DNA of 47,007 nucleotides from Andreprevotia sp. IGB-42 (GCF_009848685.1 NZ_WXTX01000019.1:1-47007), one strand, 5' to 3'. Shown: positions 9,439-18,357, numbered from the stretch's first letter. The notes: generated by a model not told the origin, from the letters alone. Numbers and translations: made by a program.

Positions 9439-10035
9439 ATGAGCAAACGCAGCCAAGACACTCGCGACCACCTGCTAGCCACCGGCGCATCCATCATGCT
9501 CGGCAAGGGCTTTGCGGCCGTCGGCCTGACTGAAATCCTCGGTACCGCCGGTGTACCCAAAGGCTCGTTTTATCATTATTTCGATTCCAAGGAAGGATTT
9601 GGCGTTGCATTGCTGCAGCGCTACTTCGACGATTATCTGGGCCAGGTGGACCAGTTGCTGGCCGACCGCGAACTGAGCGGGCGCGCCAAGCTGGATGTGT
9701 ACTTCAATGCCTGGCAACCGCCGCAAACCACGGAATGCGCCGGTTCACGCTGCCTGGCCGTCAAGCTCAGCGGCGAGGTTTGCGACCTGTCTGCAGACAT
9801 GCGCGGCACGCTGGAGCGCGGCATGGCGCAGGTGATCGAGCGGCTGACCGCCTTCATCCTGATCGGCCGCGCCGATGGCTCGATCCCGGCAGGCGGCGAT
9901 GCCGGCCAGCTGGCAGCCGGCCTGTATCAGTTATGGCTGGGTGCGGCGCTGCTCAGCAAGGTGCAGCAAAGCGCGCAGCCATTCAAGGCTGCGCAATCCG
10001 CAACCGCAGCGCTGCTTGGCGCAGGAGCCTGTTGA
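9439..10035 (+). CDS. TetR/AcrR-family repressor, NemR-like electrophile sensor
   Basis: The 198-residue protein has an N-terminal TetR DNA-binding domain with helix-turn-helix GLTEILGTAGVPKGSFYHYF. The ligand domain contains three cysteines at positions 100, 105 and 115 (TTECAGSRCLAVKLSGEVC). In E. coli NemR a cysteine at 106 senses quinones, aldehydes and hypochlorite, and C105 here occupies a similar place. The gene overlaps the following tautomerase by one base (TGATG) and lies before a NemA-type reductase, the classical NemR target. Repression of itself, the FrnE-like gene and the reductase via the two operator palindromes is inferred. Confidence 0.85.
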   Translation: MSKRSQDTRDHLLATGASIMLGKGFAAVGLTEILGTAGVPKGSFYHYFDSKEGFGVALLQRYFDDYLGQVDQLLADRELSGRAKLDVYFNAWQPPQTTECAGSRCLAVKLSGEVCDLSADMRGTLERGMAQVIERLTAFILIGRADGSIPAGGDAGQLAAGLYQLWLGAALLSKVQQSAQPFKAAQSATAALLGAGAC

Positions 10036-10238
10036 TGCCCTATGTGAATATCAAGATCACCCGCGACGGTGCCAGCCGTGAACAGAAAGCCGAGTTGATT
10101 GCCGGCGTGACCGAGCTGCTGCAACGGGTATTGAACAAGAACCCGGCCACCACCGTGGTGGTGATCGATGAAGTGGATACCGATAACTGGGGCATAGGCG
10201 GCGAAAGCGTCACCACGCGCCGCGCCGGCGGTAGGTAA
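10035..10238 (+). CDS. 4-oxalocrotonate tautomerase family protein
   Basis: This small 67-residue protein starts MPYVNIKITRDG. In this family the initiator methionine is removed and Pro1 becomes the catalytic base. The remaining sequence, with REQKAELIAGVTELL and the TTVVVIDEVDTDNWGIGG segment, is typical of the 4-OT subfamily. Its ATG overlaps the TGA of the NemR-like gene (TGATG), so the two are translationally coupled. A role in handling reactive unsaturated carbonyls fits with the neighbours but the natural substrate is unknown. Confidence 0.85.
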   Translation: MPYVNIKITRDGASREQKAELIAGVTELLQRVLNKNPATTVVVIDEVDTDNWGIGGESVTTRRAGGR

Positions 10239-10367
10239 ACACCCCCCAACATCCGCAGCGCACTGCAGGCAGAACCGGCCAGCATCGCTGCAGCAATCAC
10301 CCTTGTGCTCACCACGGGCACAGGGAACGCAAGTTCAGCCATCAGGCTGTTTTTTTGAAGCAAAATA

Positions 10368-10382
10368 TAGACGACCGGTCTA
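10368..10382. promoter_or_regulatory. NemR-type operator before the Old Yellow Enzyme gene
   Basis: TAGACGACCGGTCTA is the second copy of the 15-bp palindrome found before the TetR gene, differing at one position. It ends 15 bp before the reductase start codon, so bound repressor would block transcription or promoter clearance. Confidence 0.8.
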
Positions 10383-10397
10383 ATCAAGGAGCGTTAC

Positions 10398-11501
10398 ATG
10401 GCACTGGATAAACTGCTTACCCCCGTCCGCGCTGGCAATCTGGAACTGGCCAACCGCGTATTCATGGCGCCGCTTACCCGCTCGCGCGCGGCGCAGCCGG
10501 GCGATCTGCCCGCCGAATTGAATGCCACCTACTACGCACAGCGTGCCAGCGCCGGCCTGATCGTGACCGAAGCCACGCAGATTTCGCGCCAGGGCCAGGG
10601 CTATGCGTGGACGCCGGGCATCTATACCGATGCACAGGAAGCCGGCTGGAAAAACGTCGTCAGCAAGGTGCACCAGGCCGGCGGTGCGATATCGCTGCAA
10701 CTGTGGCATGTGGGGCGCATCTCCAACCGCCTGCTGCAGGAAAACGGCGCGGCCCCGGTTGCCCCGTCTGCCATCCAGGCCGCTACATCGCATACCTTCG
10801 TCGTGCACCCGGACGGCACCACCGGCAATGCCCCCACCGATACACCACGCGCACTGGAAACCGGTGAACTGGCCGGCATCGTTGCCGACTATGCGGCAGC
10901 TGCGCGCCGTGCAGTGCGGGCTGGCTTCGATTTCGTGGAAATCCACGCCGCCAATGGTTACCTGCTGCACCAGTTTTTGGCCACCGGCACCAACCAGCGT
11001 ACCGACAACTACGGTGGCAGCCTGGAAAACCGCGCCCGCCTGCTGCTGGAAGTAGTAGACGCCATTGCGGCCGAAATCGGTGCGCACAAGGTGGGCGTGC
11101 GTCTGTCGCCCAACTTCACTTACCACGACATCAGCGATAGCGAATCGGAACAAAGCGCACTGTACGTGGCCGCCGCCTTCAGCCAGCGCAAGCTGGCCTA
11201 CCTGCATATTGCCGAGCCGGACTGGACCGGCGGTGCGCCGCTCAGCCAGGACTTCCGCAACGCATTGCGCACGACGTTCAACGGCACGCTGATCTATTGC
11301 GGCAACTACACCGCGGAAAAAGCGGAAGCGGTCATTGCTGCCGGTGGCGCCGATGCCATCGCTTTCGGGCGCCCCTACATTGCCAACCCGGATCTGGTTA
11401 CCCGTTTTGCCAAGGGCGCCGATTTGAATACCCCGGATCAAGGCACGTTCTACGGTGGCGCCGAACACGGCTATACCGACTACCCGACGCTGACTGCATA
11501 A
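10398..11501 (+). CDS. nemA: Old Yellow Enzyme / N-ethylmaleimide reductase (NemA-like)
   Basis: The 367-residue FMN-dependent ene-reductase has the family landmarks: NRVFMAPLTRSRA at the N-terminus, LQLWHVGRISN, the substrate-binding HAANGYLLHQFL with its His-Asn pair spacing, the TDNYGGSLENRARLLLEV motif and a C-terminal phosphate-binding FGRPYIANPDL. Such enzymes reduce activated C=C bonds of maleimides, quinones and nitro compounds with NADPH. The start is preceded by AAGGAG. The gene has its own NemR-type operator immediately upstream and a strong terminator after it. It differs from the E. coli cluster in having a tautomerase gene between regulator and reductase. Confidence 0.92.
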   Translation: MALDKLLTPVRAGNLELANRVFMAPLTRSRAAQPGDLPAELNATYYAQRASAGLIVTEATQISRQGQGYAWTPGIYTDAQEAGWKNVVSKVHQAGGAISLQLWHVGRISNRLLQENGAAPVAPSAIQAATSHTFVVHPDGTTGNAPTDTPRALETGELAGIVADYAAAARRAVRAGFDFVEIHAANGYLLHQFLATGTNQRTDNYGGSLENRARLLLEVVDAIAAEIGAHKVGVRLSPNFTYHDISDSESEQSALYVAAAFSQRKLAYLHIAEPDWTGGAPLSQDFRNALRTTFNGTLIYCGNYTAEKAEAVIAAGGADAIAFGRPYIANPDLVTRFAKGADLNTPDQGTFYGGAEHGYTDYPTLTA

Positions 11502-11515
11502 CGGTCAGCCAGCAA

Positions 11516-11544
11516 AAAGGGCTTCGTTGATCACGAAGCCCTTT
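11516..11544. terminator. Bidirectional rho-independent terminator
   Basis: A 12-bp perfect stem, AAAGGGCTTCGT with its complement around a 5-nt loop, sits between the convergent nemA-like and DUF945 genes. A-rich and T-rich flanks allow use from both sides. Confidence 0.85.
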
Positions 11545-11584
11545 CTTCATTGCTTGGCCGGGGTGGATTTGCCGGCCAGATTGC

Positions 11585-12934
11585 TTATTGCTGCATCATC
11601 AATTCGGCCATGGTTTTCTTCTGGCCGTTGATTTCGAACTCGCCACCCTTCATCACCAGTTTGGCCTGGATCAGCTTGCCGTCGTTCTGCACGAAGCCGC
11701 GTGCCGTGCCTTGCTCCAGCGCTGCATCAAACATGGCTTGCGACATTTCCGCTTCTTCCGGGTTGAAATCGGTAATCAGCTGCGTAACCAAGGCATTCGG
11801 TACCTGTACGGCGACGGTAGCGGTCAGCTTGGCCAGCAAGCCCATCGGGTTGGCAAGGTCAGCCTGCTTCACGTCCTTGCTGGCCAGATCCACCTGATAC
11901 AGACCTTCACCCGCCGTGGTCTTGAGCTTGAGGTTCATCTTCACCGAAGGATCACGCGCCAGCACTTCCACCAGCAGCGTCTTGATGCGCTCTTCGCTGC
12001 CCTTCTGATCGAAGTTGCAACGCAGGATGCCCTCTTTCCAGCTCAGGTCGTTATAGGCCTTGAGCGCCTTGGCATCGATGCGGTTGGCGCTGTAATCCAT
12101 CGACAGCGCGCCTACCTTCTTCTTGTGGATGATCAGGTCATCCGCACTGCCCGAGGCAGCCATGGTCACCAGGCCATCCTTGATCGACGATTCGCCCTGC
12201 ATGCTCGACTTGCCGATGCTGAAATCGACCGGCTTGCCTTCCGGCGTCACCATGCTGGCGCCAAAACCGGCCCAGCTGATGGTCTGCTTGCCGGTGTAGA
12301 TCCCTTCCAGCACGCGCGTCTGGTCACTTTCAGCAGTGAGCGCGTCAAAATGCGCGGTACCCCCATTGGGTTCGCTCACGTCAAAGCCGGTCAGCTTGAT
12401 CTGGCTCTTCACACGGGCCAGGTTCTCGTCATACCTGAACGAACCGCTGAAGCCCTTCCAGTTGAGCGTGCCCTTGCCGGCTTCGGTGACCGTGGCAGCC
12501 GGGCTGCTGATTTCGGTGGTGATGTCGCCAGTGAGCGGAATCGCGGTGCGGATCACCAGCGGGGGCTGGCCCTTGAATACCTTGTTCAGTGTTTCCTGCG
12601 CGTCCTTGCTGTATACGATCTCGGTATCGATGCGGGTATCGAACGGATTGTGGTGGATGGTGTTGCGCAAGGTCAGCTCCTGGCTGGGGAACACCGACTG
12701 GCCATTGGTTTTGACATCCTCACAACCGACGCGATAGGTCACCGTTTCCGTTGAGGTCCAGAAACCTTTCTGGAAGTCGCGCTTGGCCACCTTGATGAGC
12801 TCGTAGCCCTTCAACTGCTCTGCCACGGTATCGAACTTGCCATCGACCTTGTGGCCGGCATACCAGGTAGCGCCTGCAAAACCTGCCGCGCCCAACGCGA
12901 TGACGGCCAGCGAGGCCCCGATTATTTTACTCAT
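11585..12934 (-). CDS. DUF945 (YdgA-like) periplasmic/membrane-anchored protein
   Basis: The 449-residue protein begins with an uncleaved signal-anchor (MSKIIGASLAVIALGAAGFAG followed by TWYAGHKVD) and the rest is a long beta-rich periplasmic region, the typical YdgA/DUF945 layout. Family features include FxxGFWTSTETVTYRV and the repeated strand patterns ending NGQKKTMAELM. Homologues are common, often linked to the cell envelope or motility phenotypes, but no biochemical role is established. The ATG at 12934 is the only one with a plausible membrane-anchor N-terminus, with AAGGA about 11 nt upstream. The frame stays open further upstream, but the extension lacks family resemblance. Confidence 0.8.
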   Translation of the reverse strand: MSKIIGASLAVIALGAAGFAGATWYAGHKVDGKFDTVAEQLKGYELIKVAKRDFQKGFWTSTETVTYRVGCEDVKTNGQSVFPSQELTLRNTIHHNPFDTRIDTEIVYSKDAQETLNKVFKGQPPLVIRTAIPLTGDITTEISSPAATVTEAGKGTLNWKGFSGSFRYDENLARVKSQIKLTGFDVSEPNGGTAHFDALTAESDQTRVLEGIYTGKQTISWAGFGASMVTPEGKPVDFSIGKSSMQGESSIKDGLVTMAASGSADDLIIHKKKVGALSMDYSANRIDAKALKAYNDLSWKEGILRCNFDQKGSEERIKTLLVEVLARDPSVKMNLKLKTTAGEGLYQVDLASKDVKQADLANPMGLLAKLTATVAVQVPNALVTQLITDFNPEEAEMSQAMFDAALEQGTARGFVQNDGKLIQAKLVMKGGEFEINGQKKTMAELMMQQ

Positions 12935-13269
12935 CTGTGACCATTTCCTTGATTGATGACGTGCAGCAGCAAGCCGGGCGATACCCGCCGCATGGCAGCC
13001 GCAAATACTTAAAACGGCAGAAAGGTACCAGCAAATCAATGACATTTGCAAATAACGCGTACCCGTATATCCCTGTTCGCAATGCCGGCTGTGATCCTGA
13101 TCACCCCGCCGCCACTTGCTGATCGCCATCCCGCCACGTAGATGCGCCGGCAGCTTGCTTGTATCAGGCAAAATATTTACCATACGCTGACAAAATTGAT
13201 CGCAAATAGCCAGATTGACCTGCCAGGGTGGTTATGCCGCCGGGCTGATGCACGCACGGGACATGGACG
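12935..13269 (+). other. Divergent intergenic region without a gene
   Basis: This 335-bp space separates the DUF945 gene from the first WYWN-repeat protein. I find no coding sequence, tRNA or strong hairpin. AT-rich patches near 13020-13060 and 13165-13205 are the likely promoter zones for the two outward-facing genes. Confidence 0.5.
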
Positions 13270-14394
13270 ATGAAGAAAACATTGCTGGTACTGGGCATGT
13301 TGCTCACCCTGCTGATGCCGGCCGCCAAAGCCGCATTCACCGCAAACGGCTGGTACTGGAACCCGAGCGAAAGCGGCACCGGCTTCATGTTCGAAGCACA
13401 GGGCAACGCCGGTTTCGTGGCCTTCTTCTTGTATGACGACAGTGGCAAGCCCGTGTGGTACGTGTCTTCGGGCCAGATCACGGATAACGGCAACAATGCC
13501 TATCGCTTCAATGGCACGTTGCAGTACTACCGCAATGGCCAGCCGGCCGGCTCAACGGTTTACAAAACGCCGACTGCGAGCACGGTAGGCAATGTACGCA
13601 TCGACTTTGCCGCCAGCGGTCTGGCCACCCTGTACCTGCCCTCCCGCACGCAGCAGGTTACCCGTTTCGATTTTGCCGGCATCGGCGTAGCGGCTTCCCG
13701 AACCCAGCCCGAGACCGGCTGGTACTGGAACCCGGCCGAAGGCGGCCGTGGCTATGCGATCGAAGTGCAGAACAACCGCGTGTTCCTTGCGATGTTCCAT
13801 TACAACAGCGACGGCAGCCCTACGTGGAACATCCTGCAAGGGCCGCTGTCCGGCAGCATGCTCACCAATGAATTTGAAGCGTATATCGGCGGGCAAACCC
13901 TGAGTGGTGCTTTCAAGGCCGCCACCAAGCGGGCGGGCAACGATGTATTCAGCATGCGCTTTTCGGAAGCATGCGCGGGCACGCTGCAGTTCAATGCGAC
14001 GGTACCGGTTGCGGTACGGCGTTTTTCTTTTGGTCAATTGCCAGGCGGCCAGGAATGCCGCGCCGGCAGCGTGGCGATCTCGAGCAAGATTCCCGGTACT
14101 TATCGGGGCAATTACTCCGGCAATGACACCGGTAACTACAGCGTGTATATCGATGCCGGCGGCCGGGTATTCGGCACTGTGCAATCAACCCGATATGGCC
14201 TGACCTTTACTGCAAGCGGTCAGGTTGCGGCAGACGGCACGGTCAGCGTCAGTACCCTGGGCACTGCCGGTGGTTCGGTATTTTCCGGCACCATCAATAC
14301 CAGCAAGAGCTGCGCGATCTCCGGCAACTGGCAGTTTCTCAATACCAGCCAGGGCGGCGGCACTTTCAGTGGCAACAAGGACGGCGGCTGCTGA
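13270..14394 (+). CDS. Secreted protein with two WYWNP-type repeats and a C-terminal beta domain (paralogue 1)
   Basis: The 374-residue product has a clear signal peptide (MKKTLLVLGMLLTLLMPAAKA). Two related modules follow, each starting NGWYWNPSESGTGFMFEAQG or TGWYWNPAEGGRGYAIEVQN and continuing with F..FFLYD..GKPVWYVSSG or FLAMFHYNSDGSPTWNILQG. A C-terminal beta-rich domain (about residues 270-374) contains two cysteines and ends in GGTFSGNKDGGC. This WYWN repeat is found in exported proteobacterial proteins, but I know no defined function. It shares about half its residues with the protein at 15816-16943, in the same order. The start with signal peptide was chosen over an overlapping out-of-frame ATG at 13264. 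Confidence 0.75.
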   Translation: MKKTLLVLGMLLTLLMPAAKAAFTANGWYWNPSESGTGFMFEAQGNAGFVAFFLYDDSGKPVWYVSSGQITDNGNNAYRFNGTLQYYRNGQPAGSTVYKTPTASTVGNVRIDFAASGLATLYLPSRTQQVTRFDFAGIGVAASRTQPETGWYWNPAEGGRGYAIEVQNNRVFLAMFHYNSDGSPTWNILQGPLSGSMLTNEFEAYIGGQTLSGAFKAATKRAGNDVFSMRFSEACAGTLQFNATVPVAVRRFSFGQLPGGQECRAGSVAISSKIPGTYRGNYSGNDTGNYSVYIDAGGRVFGTVQSTRYGLTFTASGQVAADGTVSVSTLGTAGGSVFSGTINTSKSCAISGNWQFLNTSQGGGTFSGNKDGGC

Positions 14395-14421
14395 ACCCGG
14401 TAAGCAGCACCTGCCGTTTTC

Positions 14422-14445
14422 AAGGGGGTCGCAAGGGCCCCCTTT
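14422..14445 (+). terminator. Rho-independent terminator after WYWN paralogue 1
   Basis: AAGGGGG pairs with CCCCCTT around a 9-nt loop, 28 bp past the stop codon, followed by a short T-containing run. Confidence 0.7.
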
Positions 14446-14573
14446 CAAATTGAGGTTTAGCCCTCCAGCACAGCCAGACGATCCGCTGAACAGTCAAAAA
14501 GAGCAGATGACCGCATGCTGGCGCAGCGGCAGATCAGCTATGCTGAACGCACCTGAATCCTCTGGCTGACCAG

Positions 14574-15206
14574 ATGAATATCACGGACCACCAAGGTGTA
14601 TCCGCAATACGCCGCCGGGCGATTGCCTTGCCAAGGGTGTGGCACAGCCGGCTGCAGGTGGCCGTGCTGTTGCTGGGCCTGCTGAGCCCCGTTGCCCATG
14701 CCGACTGCACCAACGACCCGGATCCATGGCTGACCCTCAGCGTAGCAGCCCGCACCGGCGAGCAAAGTCAGCTGGCCTGCCTGCTGAAACGGCTGGGGGT
14801 GAACAATCACGATCCGAAGGATCTGTGGGAAAACACCCCGCTGCATCTGGCTGCCCGCTACGATCAGGCAACGATGGTGGAAGCACTGCTTGCCGCCGGT
14901 GCCCGCATCGATCAACCCAACGCTGCATCGCAACGCCCGCTGAAGGTGGCCATCTCGGCCAAGGCCAGCGACAGCGCCGCAGCGCTGATCCTGGCCGGCG
15001 CCGATATCGAGGCGGCCGATGACGAAGGACGCACCCCGCTGTTCTGGGCAGTGGCCGAGGATGACGTCAGCATTGCCAACCTGTTGTTGCAAAAGGGCGC
15101 CAATGCCGAACGGGTATTTACCAGCGGCGAAAAGCCCAGCACTATCCGCCAATATGCGCAGCGCCGCGGCAACCCTGCCATGCTCAAGCTGTTTGCAGCC
15201 CCATAG
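14574..15206 (+). CDS. Exported ankyrin-repeat protein
   Basis: The 210-residue protein has a hydrophobic export segment (LQVAVLLLGLLSPVAHADC, cut probably after AHA) preceded by a basic N-terminal extension. A GTG at 14637 directly before WHSRLQ would give a more standard signal peptide, so the true start is open. The mature part has three to four ankyrin repeats, seen in NTPLHLAARYDQATMVEALLAAGA and GRTPLFWAVAEDDVSIANLLLQKGA patterns. Ankyrin repeats mediate protein binding, and a periplasmic location is likely. It is followed after 12 bp by a DUF4124 gene with its own ribosome site, so the two are probably co-transcribed. Confidence 0.8.
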   Translation: MNITDHQGVSAIRRRAIALPRVWHSRLQVAVLLLGLLSPVAHADCTNDPDPWLTLSVAARTGEQSQLACLLKRLGVNNHDPKDLWENTPLHLAARYDQATMVEALLAAGARIDQPNAASQRPLKVAISAKASDSAAALILAGADIEAADDEGRTPLFWAVAEDDVSIANLLLQKGANAERVFTSGEKPSTIRQYAQRRGNPAMLKLFAAP

Positions 15207-15218
15207 GAGAGATCGCCC

Positions 15219-15731
15219 ATGCACCGCCTGCTTTGTGCCTTGCTGATTGCCACACTGGCTACCGCCGCCCATGCGGCGATCTATAAATGGGTGGATGACA
15301 ACGGCGTCACCCAGTACACCAGCGAGCCGCCACCTGCCTCCAAAAAGGGCAAGGAGCTGAAAGTGCCGAGTGGCAATACCAGCAACAGCACCGCTGGCAG
15401 CGGCGATGCGGCGGCCAAGAAAGCCGGTGAAGAAATGCTCAAGAATATGGCTGATGGCGTGAAGCCCGGTACGCTCGACTGCGCCAAGGCAGTCAGCAAT
15501 GGCAAGGACGGGATCGATACCATGCTGGAAACCGGCCGCACCAATGTAAAAACCGGCCATATGAAACAAAGCGATCTGGACAAGGGCACCGCGCAGTTCA
15601 ACAAAGTACGTTCGCGTATTTCGGAATCCGAATGCAGAAGCAGCACTGGGGCGGTGAAGGACTTCTATACCTGCCTGTCCAATGATTACAACCTGGTGAT
15701 GGCTTGCATGCAGAAGTACAACTATATGTAA
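15219..15731 (+). CDS. DUF4124 domain-containing secreted protein
   Basis: The 170-residue product starts with a signal peptide (LLCALLIATLATAAHA) and then the DUF4124 signature AIYKWVDDNGVTQYTSEPPP, a short beta motif found in many exported betaproteobacterial and gammaproteobacterial proteins. The rest is lysine- and glycine-rich linker followed by a helical part with three cysteines. An AGGAGA ribosome site precedes the ATG. Function is unknown. It lies between the ankyrin gene and the second WYWN paralogue; the four exported proteins form a same-strand cluster. Confidence 0.8.
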   Translation: MHRLLCALLIATLATAAHAAIYKWVDDNGVTQYTSEPPPASKKGKELKVPSGNTSNSTAGSGDAAAKKAGEEMLKNMADGVKPGTLDCAKAVSNGKDGIDTMLETGRTNVKTGHMKQSDLDKGTAQFNKVRSRISESECRSSTGAVKDFYTCLSNDYNLVMACMQKYNYM

Positions 15732-15815
15732 CTGAGCGGCTTGTAAAAACCTCCAGATGATCCCGGGTGTTTTGGCAGCCAGCATTGCATACATGCATAT
15801 CGGGGAGCACGCGGG

Positions 15816-16943
15816 ATGAGGAAGTTACTTGTATTGCTGGGGTTTTTGCTTGGCCTCTGCATGGCGCTTGCCAGAGCAGATTTCACTGCAAATGGCTGGT
15901 ACTGGAACGCCGCCGAAGGCGGTACCGGCTTCATGTTTGAAGCCCAGGGCAGCAAGGGCTTTGCCGGCTTCTTCCTGTATGACGAGAGCGGCCAGCCGGT
16001 CTGGTACGTGGCCAGCGGCTCGATAGCCGGTAGCGGCAGCAGCTACACCTTCAGCGGCGATCTTTTGCAGTATCACGGTGGCCAGGCGGTTACCGCGGTC
16101 AATTACGCGGCCCCGACCTCGACCCTGATCGGGCAGGTACGCATCGATTTCAGCGCTGGCGGCAAAGCCACCGCGTTCCTCCCTGCCCGCACCTGGCAGG
16201 CAACGCGCTACGATTTTGCCGGGCTGGGCGTGCCGGCCACCGCCACGCAGCCGGAAGTGGGCTGGTACTGGAAGCCGGCGGAAGGGGGCCGCGGATATGC
16301 GATCGAAGTGCAGAACAACCGTGTTTTCCTTGCCATGTTCCATTACCGCAATGATGGCTCTCCGACCTGGAATATCGTGCAGGGCGAGCTGGGCAACGGC
16401 GCAGTCACCGCCAATTTTGAAACCTATATCAACGGCCAGACGCTGGGCGGACCGTACAAATCGCCGCTGCAGGTCATCGATGGCAATCAGTTCAGCCTGC
16501 TGTTCAGCGACCCCTGCATCGGCACGCTGCGCTACAACGACATGCCGGAAATCAGCGTGCAGCGCTTTGCGTTCGGCGATCTGGCCGAAGGCGCAGAGTG
16601 CCGCGCGCGTGGCAATGCCGCGTGGGCAAGAATCCCTGGCACCTATCGTGGCAGCTATACCGGCGCGGATGTGGGCAGCTTTCTGGTATCGGTTGACAAG
16701 CAGGGCCGGCTGACGGGCACGGTCACATCCAATACCGCAGGCAATGACTTCCCCGCATCGGGCCAGATTTCGCCTGCCGGTGCCGTGAAGCTGAGCGCAC
16801 CGACGCAGGGCTTTGCGCAGGACAGCATCTTCACGGCAACCGGCAACACCACGGTGACCTGCGCCATCAGCGGCGGCTGGCATTTTGTCGGTGCGCAAGG
16901 CAGCGGCAGCTTCACGGGCCAGAAAGACGGGGCATGCCAATGA
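15816..16943 (+). CDS. Secreted protein with two WYWNP-type repeats and a C-terminal beta domain (paralogue 2)
   Basis: The 375-residue product is a full-length paralogue of the protein at 13270-14394: a signal peptide (LLVLLGFLLGLCMALARA), module 1 with NGWYWNAAEGGTGFMFEAQG, module 2 with GWYWKPAEGGRGYAIEVQNN, and the same C-terminal domain with IPGTYRGSYTGAD. The segment RGYAIEVQNNRVFLAMFHY is identical in both, while the C-terminal domain diverges more. The pair probably arose by local duplication, with the ankyrin and DUF4124 genes between the copies. Regulation differs, since upstream sequences do not match. Function unknown. Confidence 0.75.
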   Translation: MRKLLVLLGFLLGLCMALARADFTANGWYWNAAEGGTGFMFEAQGSKGFAGFFLYDESGQPVWYVASGSIAGSGSSYTFSGDLLQYHGGQAVTAVNYAAPTSTLIGQVRIDFSAGGKATAFLPARTWQATRYDFAGLGVPATATQPEVGWYWKPAEGGRGYAIEVQNNRVFLAMFHYRNDGSPTWNIVQGELGNGAVTANFETYINGQTLGGPYKSPLQVIDGNQFSLLFSDPCIGTLRYNDMPEISVQRFAFGDLAEGAECRARGNAAWARIPGTYRGSYTGADVGSFLVSVDKQGRLTGTVTSNTAGNDFPASGQISPAGAVKLSAPTQGFAQDSIFTATGNTTVTCAISGGWHFVGAQGSGSFTGQKDGACQ

Positions 16944-16980
16944 TCCATCCCGGGATTGCCGGCTAGGTTGATCCCGGTGA

Positions 16981-17008
16981 TGCGGGATGCCGCCGGTGGC
17001 ATCCCGCA
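16981..17008. terminator. Bidirectional terminator between convergent genes
   Basis: A perfect 11-bp stem, TGCGGGATGCC with its complement around GCCGGT, lies midway between paralogue 2 and the convergent lipoprotein gene. Confidence 0.8.
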
Positions 17009-17031
17009 AGCTTGCAACGCCCCCGGTCGGG

Positions 17032-18357
17032 CTATGGCAAGGGCGTAACCGGGTATTGCTTGAACGGCGCAGGCACCGCCAGCGGGTAGTAAAACAGACC
17101 GTCCATATGGCCATTTGGCCCAAACACGTACATCACGCCGGTTGGCACGCTGAACTGCAAACCAACCATTGTCGACTCGATTTTCGGACTGACGAACGAA
17201 ATCGGATAATTCAGCATATCCAGTGTCTTGGTGATGTGATCCGGAAACGAATAGACTTCCGTCGTGGCATTCGTGGACGAGAAATCGGTAACCCGGCCAG
17301 TCTTGGGCGTGTTCTTGACCACATAGAGTTTCGATTCCAGACGATCCCTCACGAAAGCAGCCATCGACCTCGCCGGTGTCCTGCAGATCCCGCTGTACGC
17401 GCAGGGCTCCCTGTATATCAGGCCGTGGCCGCTGTTTGACCACAGAATCACTTTCTTGCCGCTGTACAGGTTATCCATCGCCCACAGCACGTTTTCGCCC
17501 ATTTGCTGGTCCCGTGGATCGGGAATGGGCAGCGTTGCCGTGGCTTGCCTTGCAACGTCCGCCTCAAGGCCCTTTACCTGCAAACACCACCAACCCGCCG
17601 TTTCACGCGGGGTGGCACCCGCAGCGGGATCGCTGCAGATTTCCTTCCGGATCTGGGCAGCAACGCTGGTGAACGTCTTGCTGTTCACCCCGGCAGCCGT
17701 GAGCGCCGCGGCTTTCTGTGCGACTTCAGCGAAGACAGACCAGCTGGCTTGCTGCGGAATACCCGAGCCACGTTTGTCCAGAAATGCTTTCAAAGCCGGC
17801 ACGATCTCATCGATCGATGTAGCCCCGCCCAGTGGTACATCCACCCCGGCCAGCAACAAGGGCCGCGCACTCCCACGCTGCTCGTCAACGTATTGCAGCA
17901 CCTTGCGGCCTGCATCCGTCTTTGAATACATGAAGAAAATGCGATCGGGCGCCAGATCAACGATCTTGGCATCCTTGGTGCTGGCACTACGCCAGATAGC
18001 TTCGACGTCGAACATCGCGCTTTCCATCATCAGCACGTCAAAGCCCTTCACCTTGTGCAGGTATTGAACCTGACGGTTCATCAGCTCCAATGCATTGGCA
18101 TCGCCGTGGGTATCTTCCGTCAGCGATACCACCTGGGCATCGCCAATTGCAGCGCCAAACGCCGCCATATCGGCAAAATCATCATCGGCAGACGCATTCA
18201 ATGTGCGTATGGGCACTGCTTTCTGCTTTACCTCGTTGTAGAGCGGCAGCGGGACGCCATTGACACGCTCCACGACTGGCGAGGTCGCACCACCGCCTCC
18301 ACCCCCACAGCCTGCCAATATGCTGGCCAGCACCGAGGTAAAAAACAATACTTTCAT
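17032..18357 (-). CDS. Erythromycin esterase-superfamily lipoprotein
   Basis: The 441-residue product starts with a lipoprotein signal, lipobox LAGC, followed by six glycines, a common spacer in exported lipoproteins. The body shows the erythromycin-esterase-like pattern: AQVVSLTEDTHGDANALE (equivalent of the GExTHG active-site motif with the catalytic His and acidic residue), then a GFDVLMMESAMFDVEAIW segment, and DQQMGENVLWAMDNLY with KKVILWSNSGHGL. Members hydrolyse macrolide lactones or have unknown ester/succinyl substrates; here the leading glycine of GE-THG is replaced (LTEDTHG). Surface or periplasmic location is expected. It lies alone between two terminators and has a strikingly AT-rich upstream region with inverted repeats. 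Confidence 0.75.
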   Translation of the reverse strand: MKVLFFTSVLASILAGCGGGGGGATSPVVERVNGVPLPLYNEVKQKAVPIRTLNASADDDFADMAAFGAAIGDAQVVSLTEDTHGDANALELMNRQVQYLHKVKGFDVLMMESAMFDVEAIWRSASTKDAKIVDLAPDRIFFMYSKTDAGRKVLQYVDEQRGSARPLLLAGVDVPLGGATSIDEIVPALKAFLDKRGSGIPQQASWSVFAEVAQKAAALTAAGVNSKTFTSVAAQIRKEICSDPAAGATPRETAGWWCLQVKGLEADVARQATATLPIPDPRDQQMGENVLWAMDNLYSGKKVILWSNSGHGLIYREPCAYSGICRTPARSMAAFVRDRLESKLYVVKNTPKTGRVTDFSSTNATTEVYSFPDHITKTLDMLNYPISFVSPKIESTMVGLQFSVPTGVMYVFGPNGHMDGLFYYPLAVPAPFKQYPVTPLP

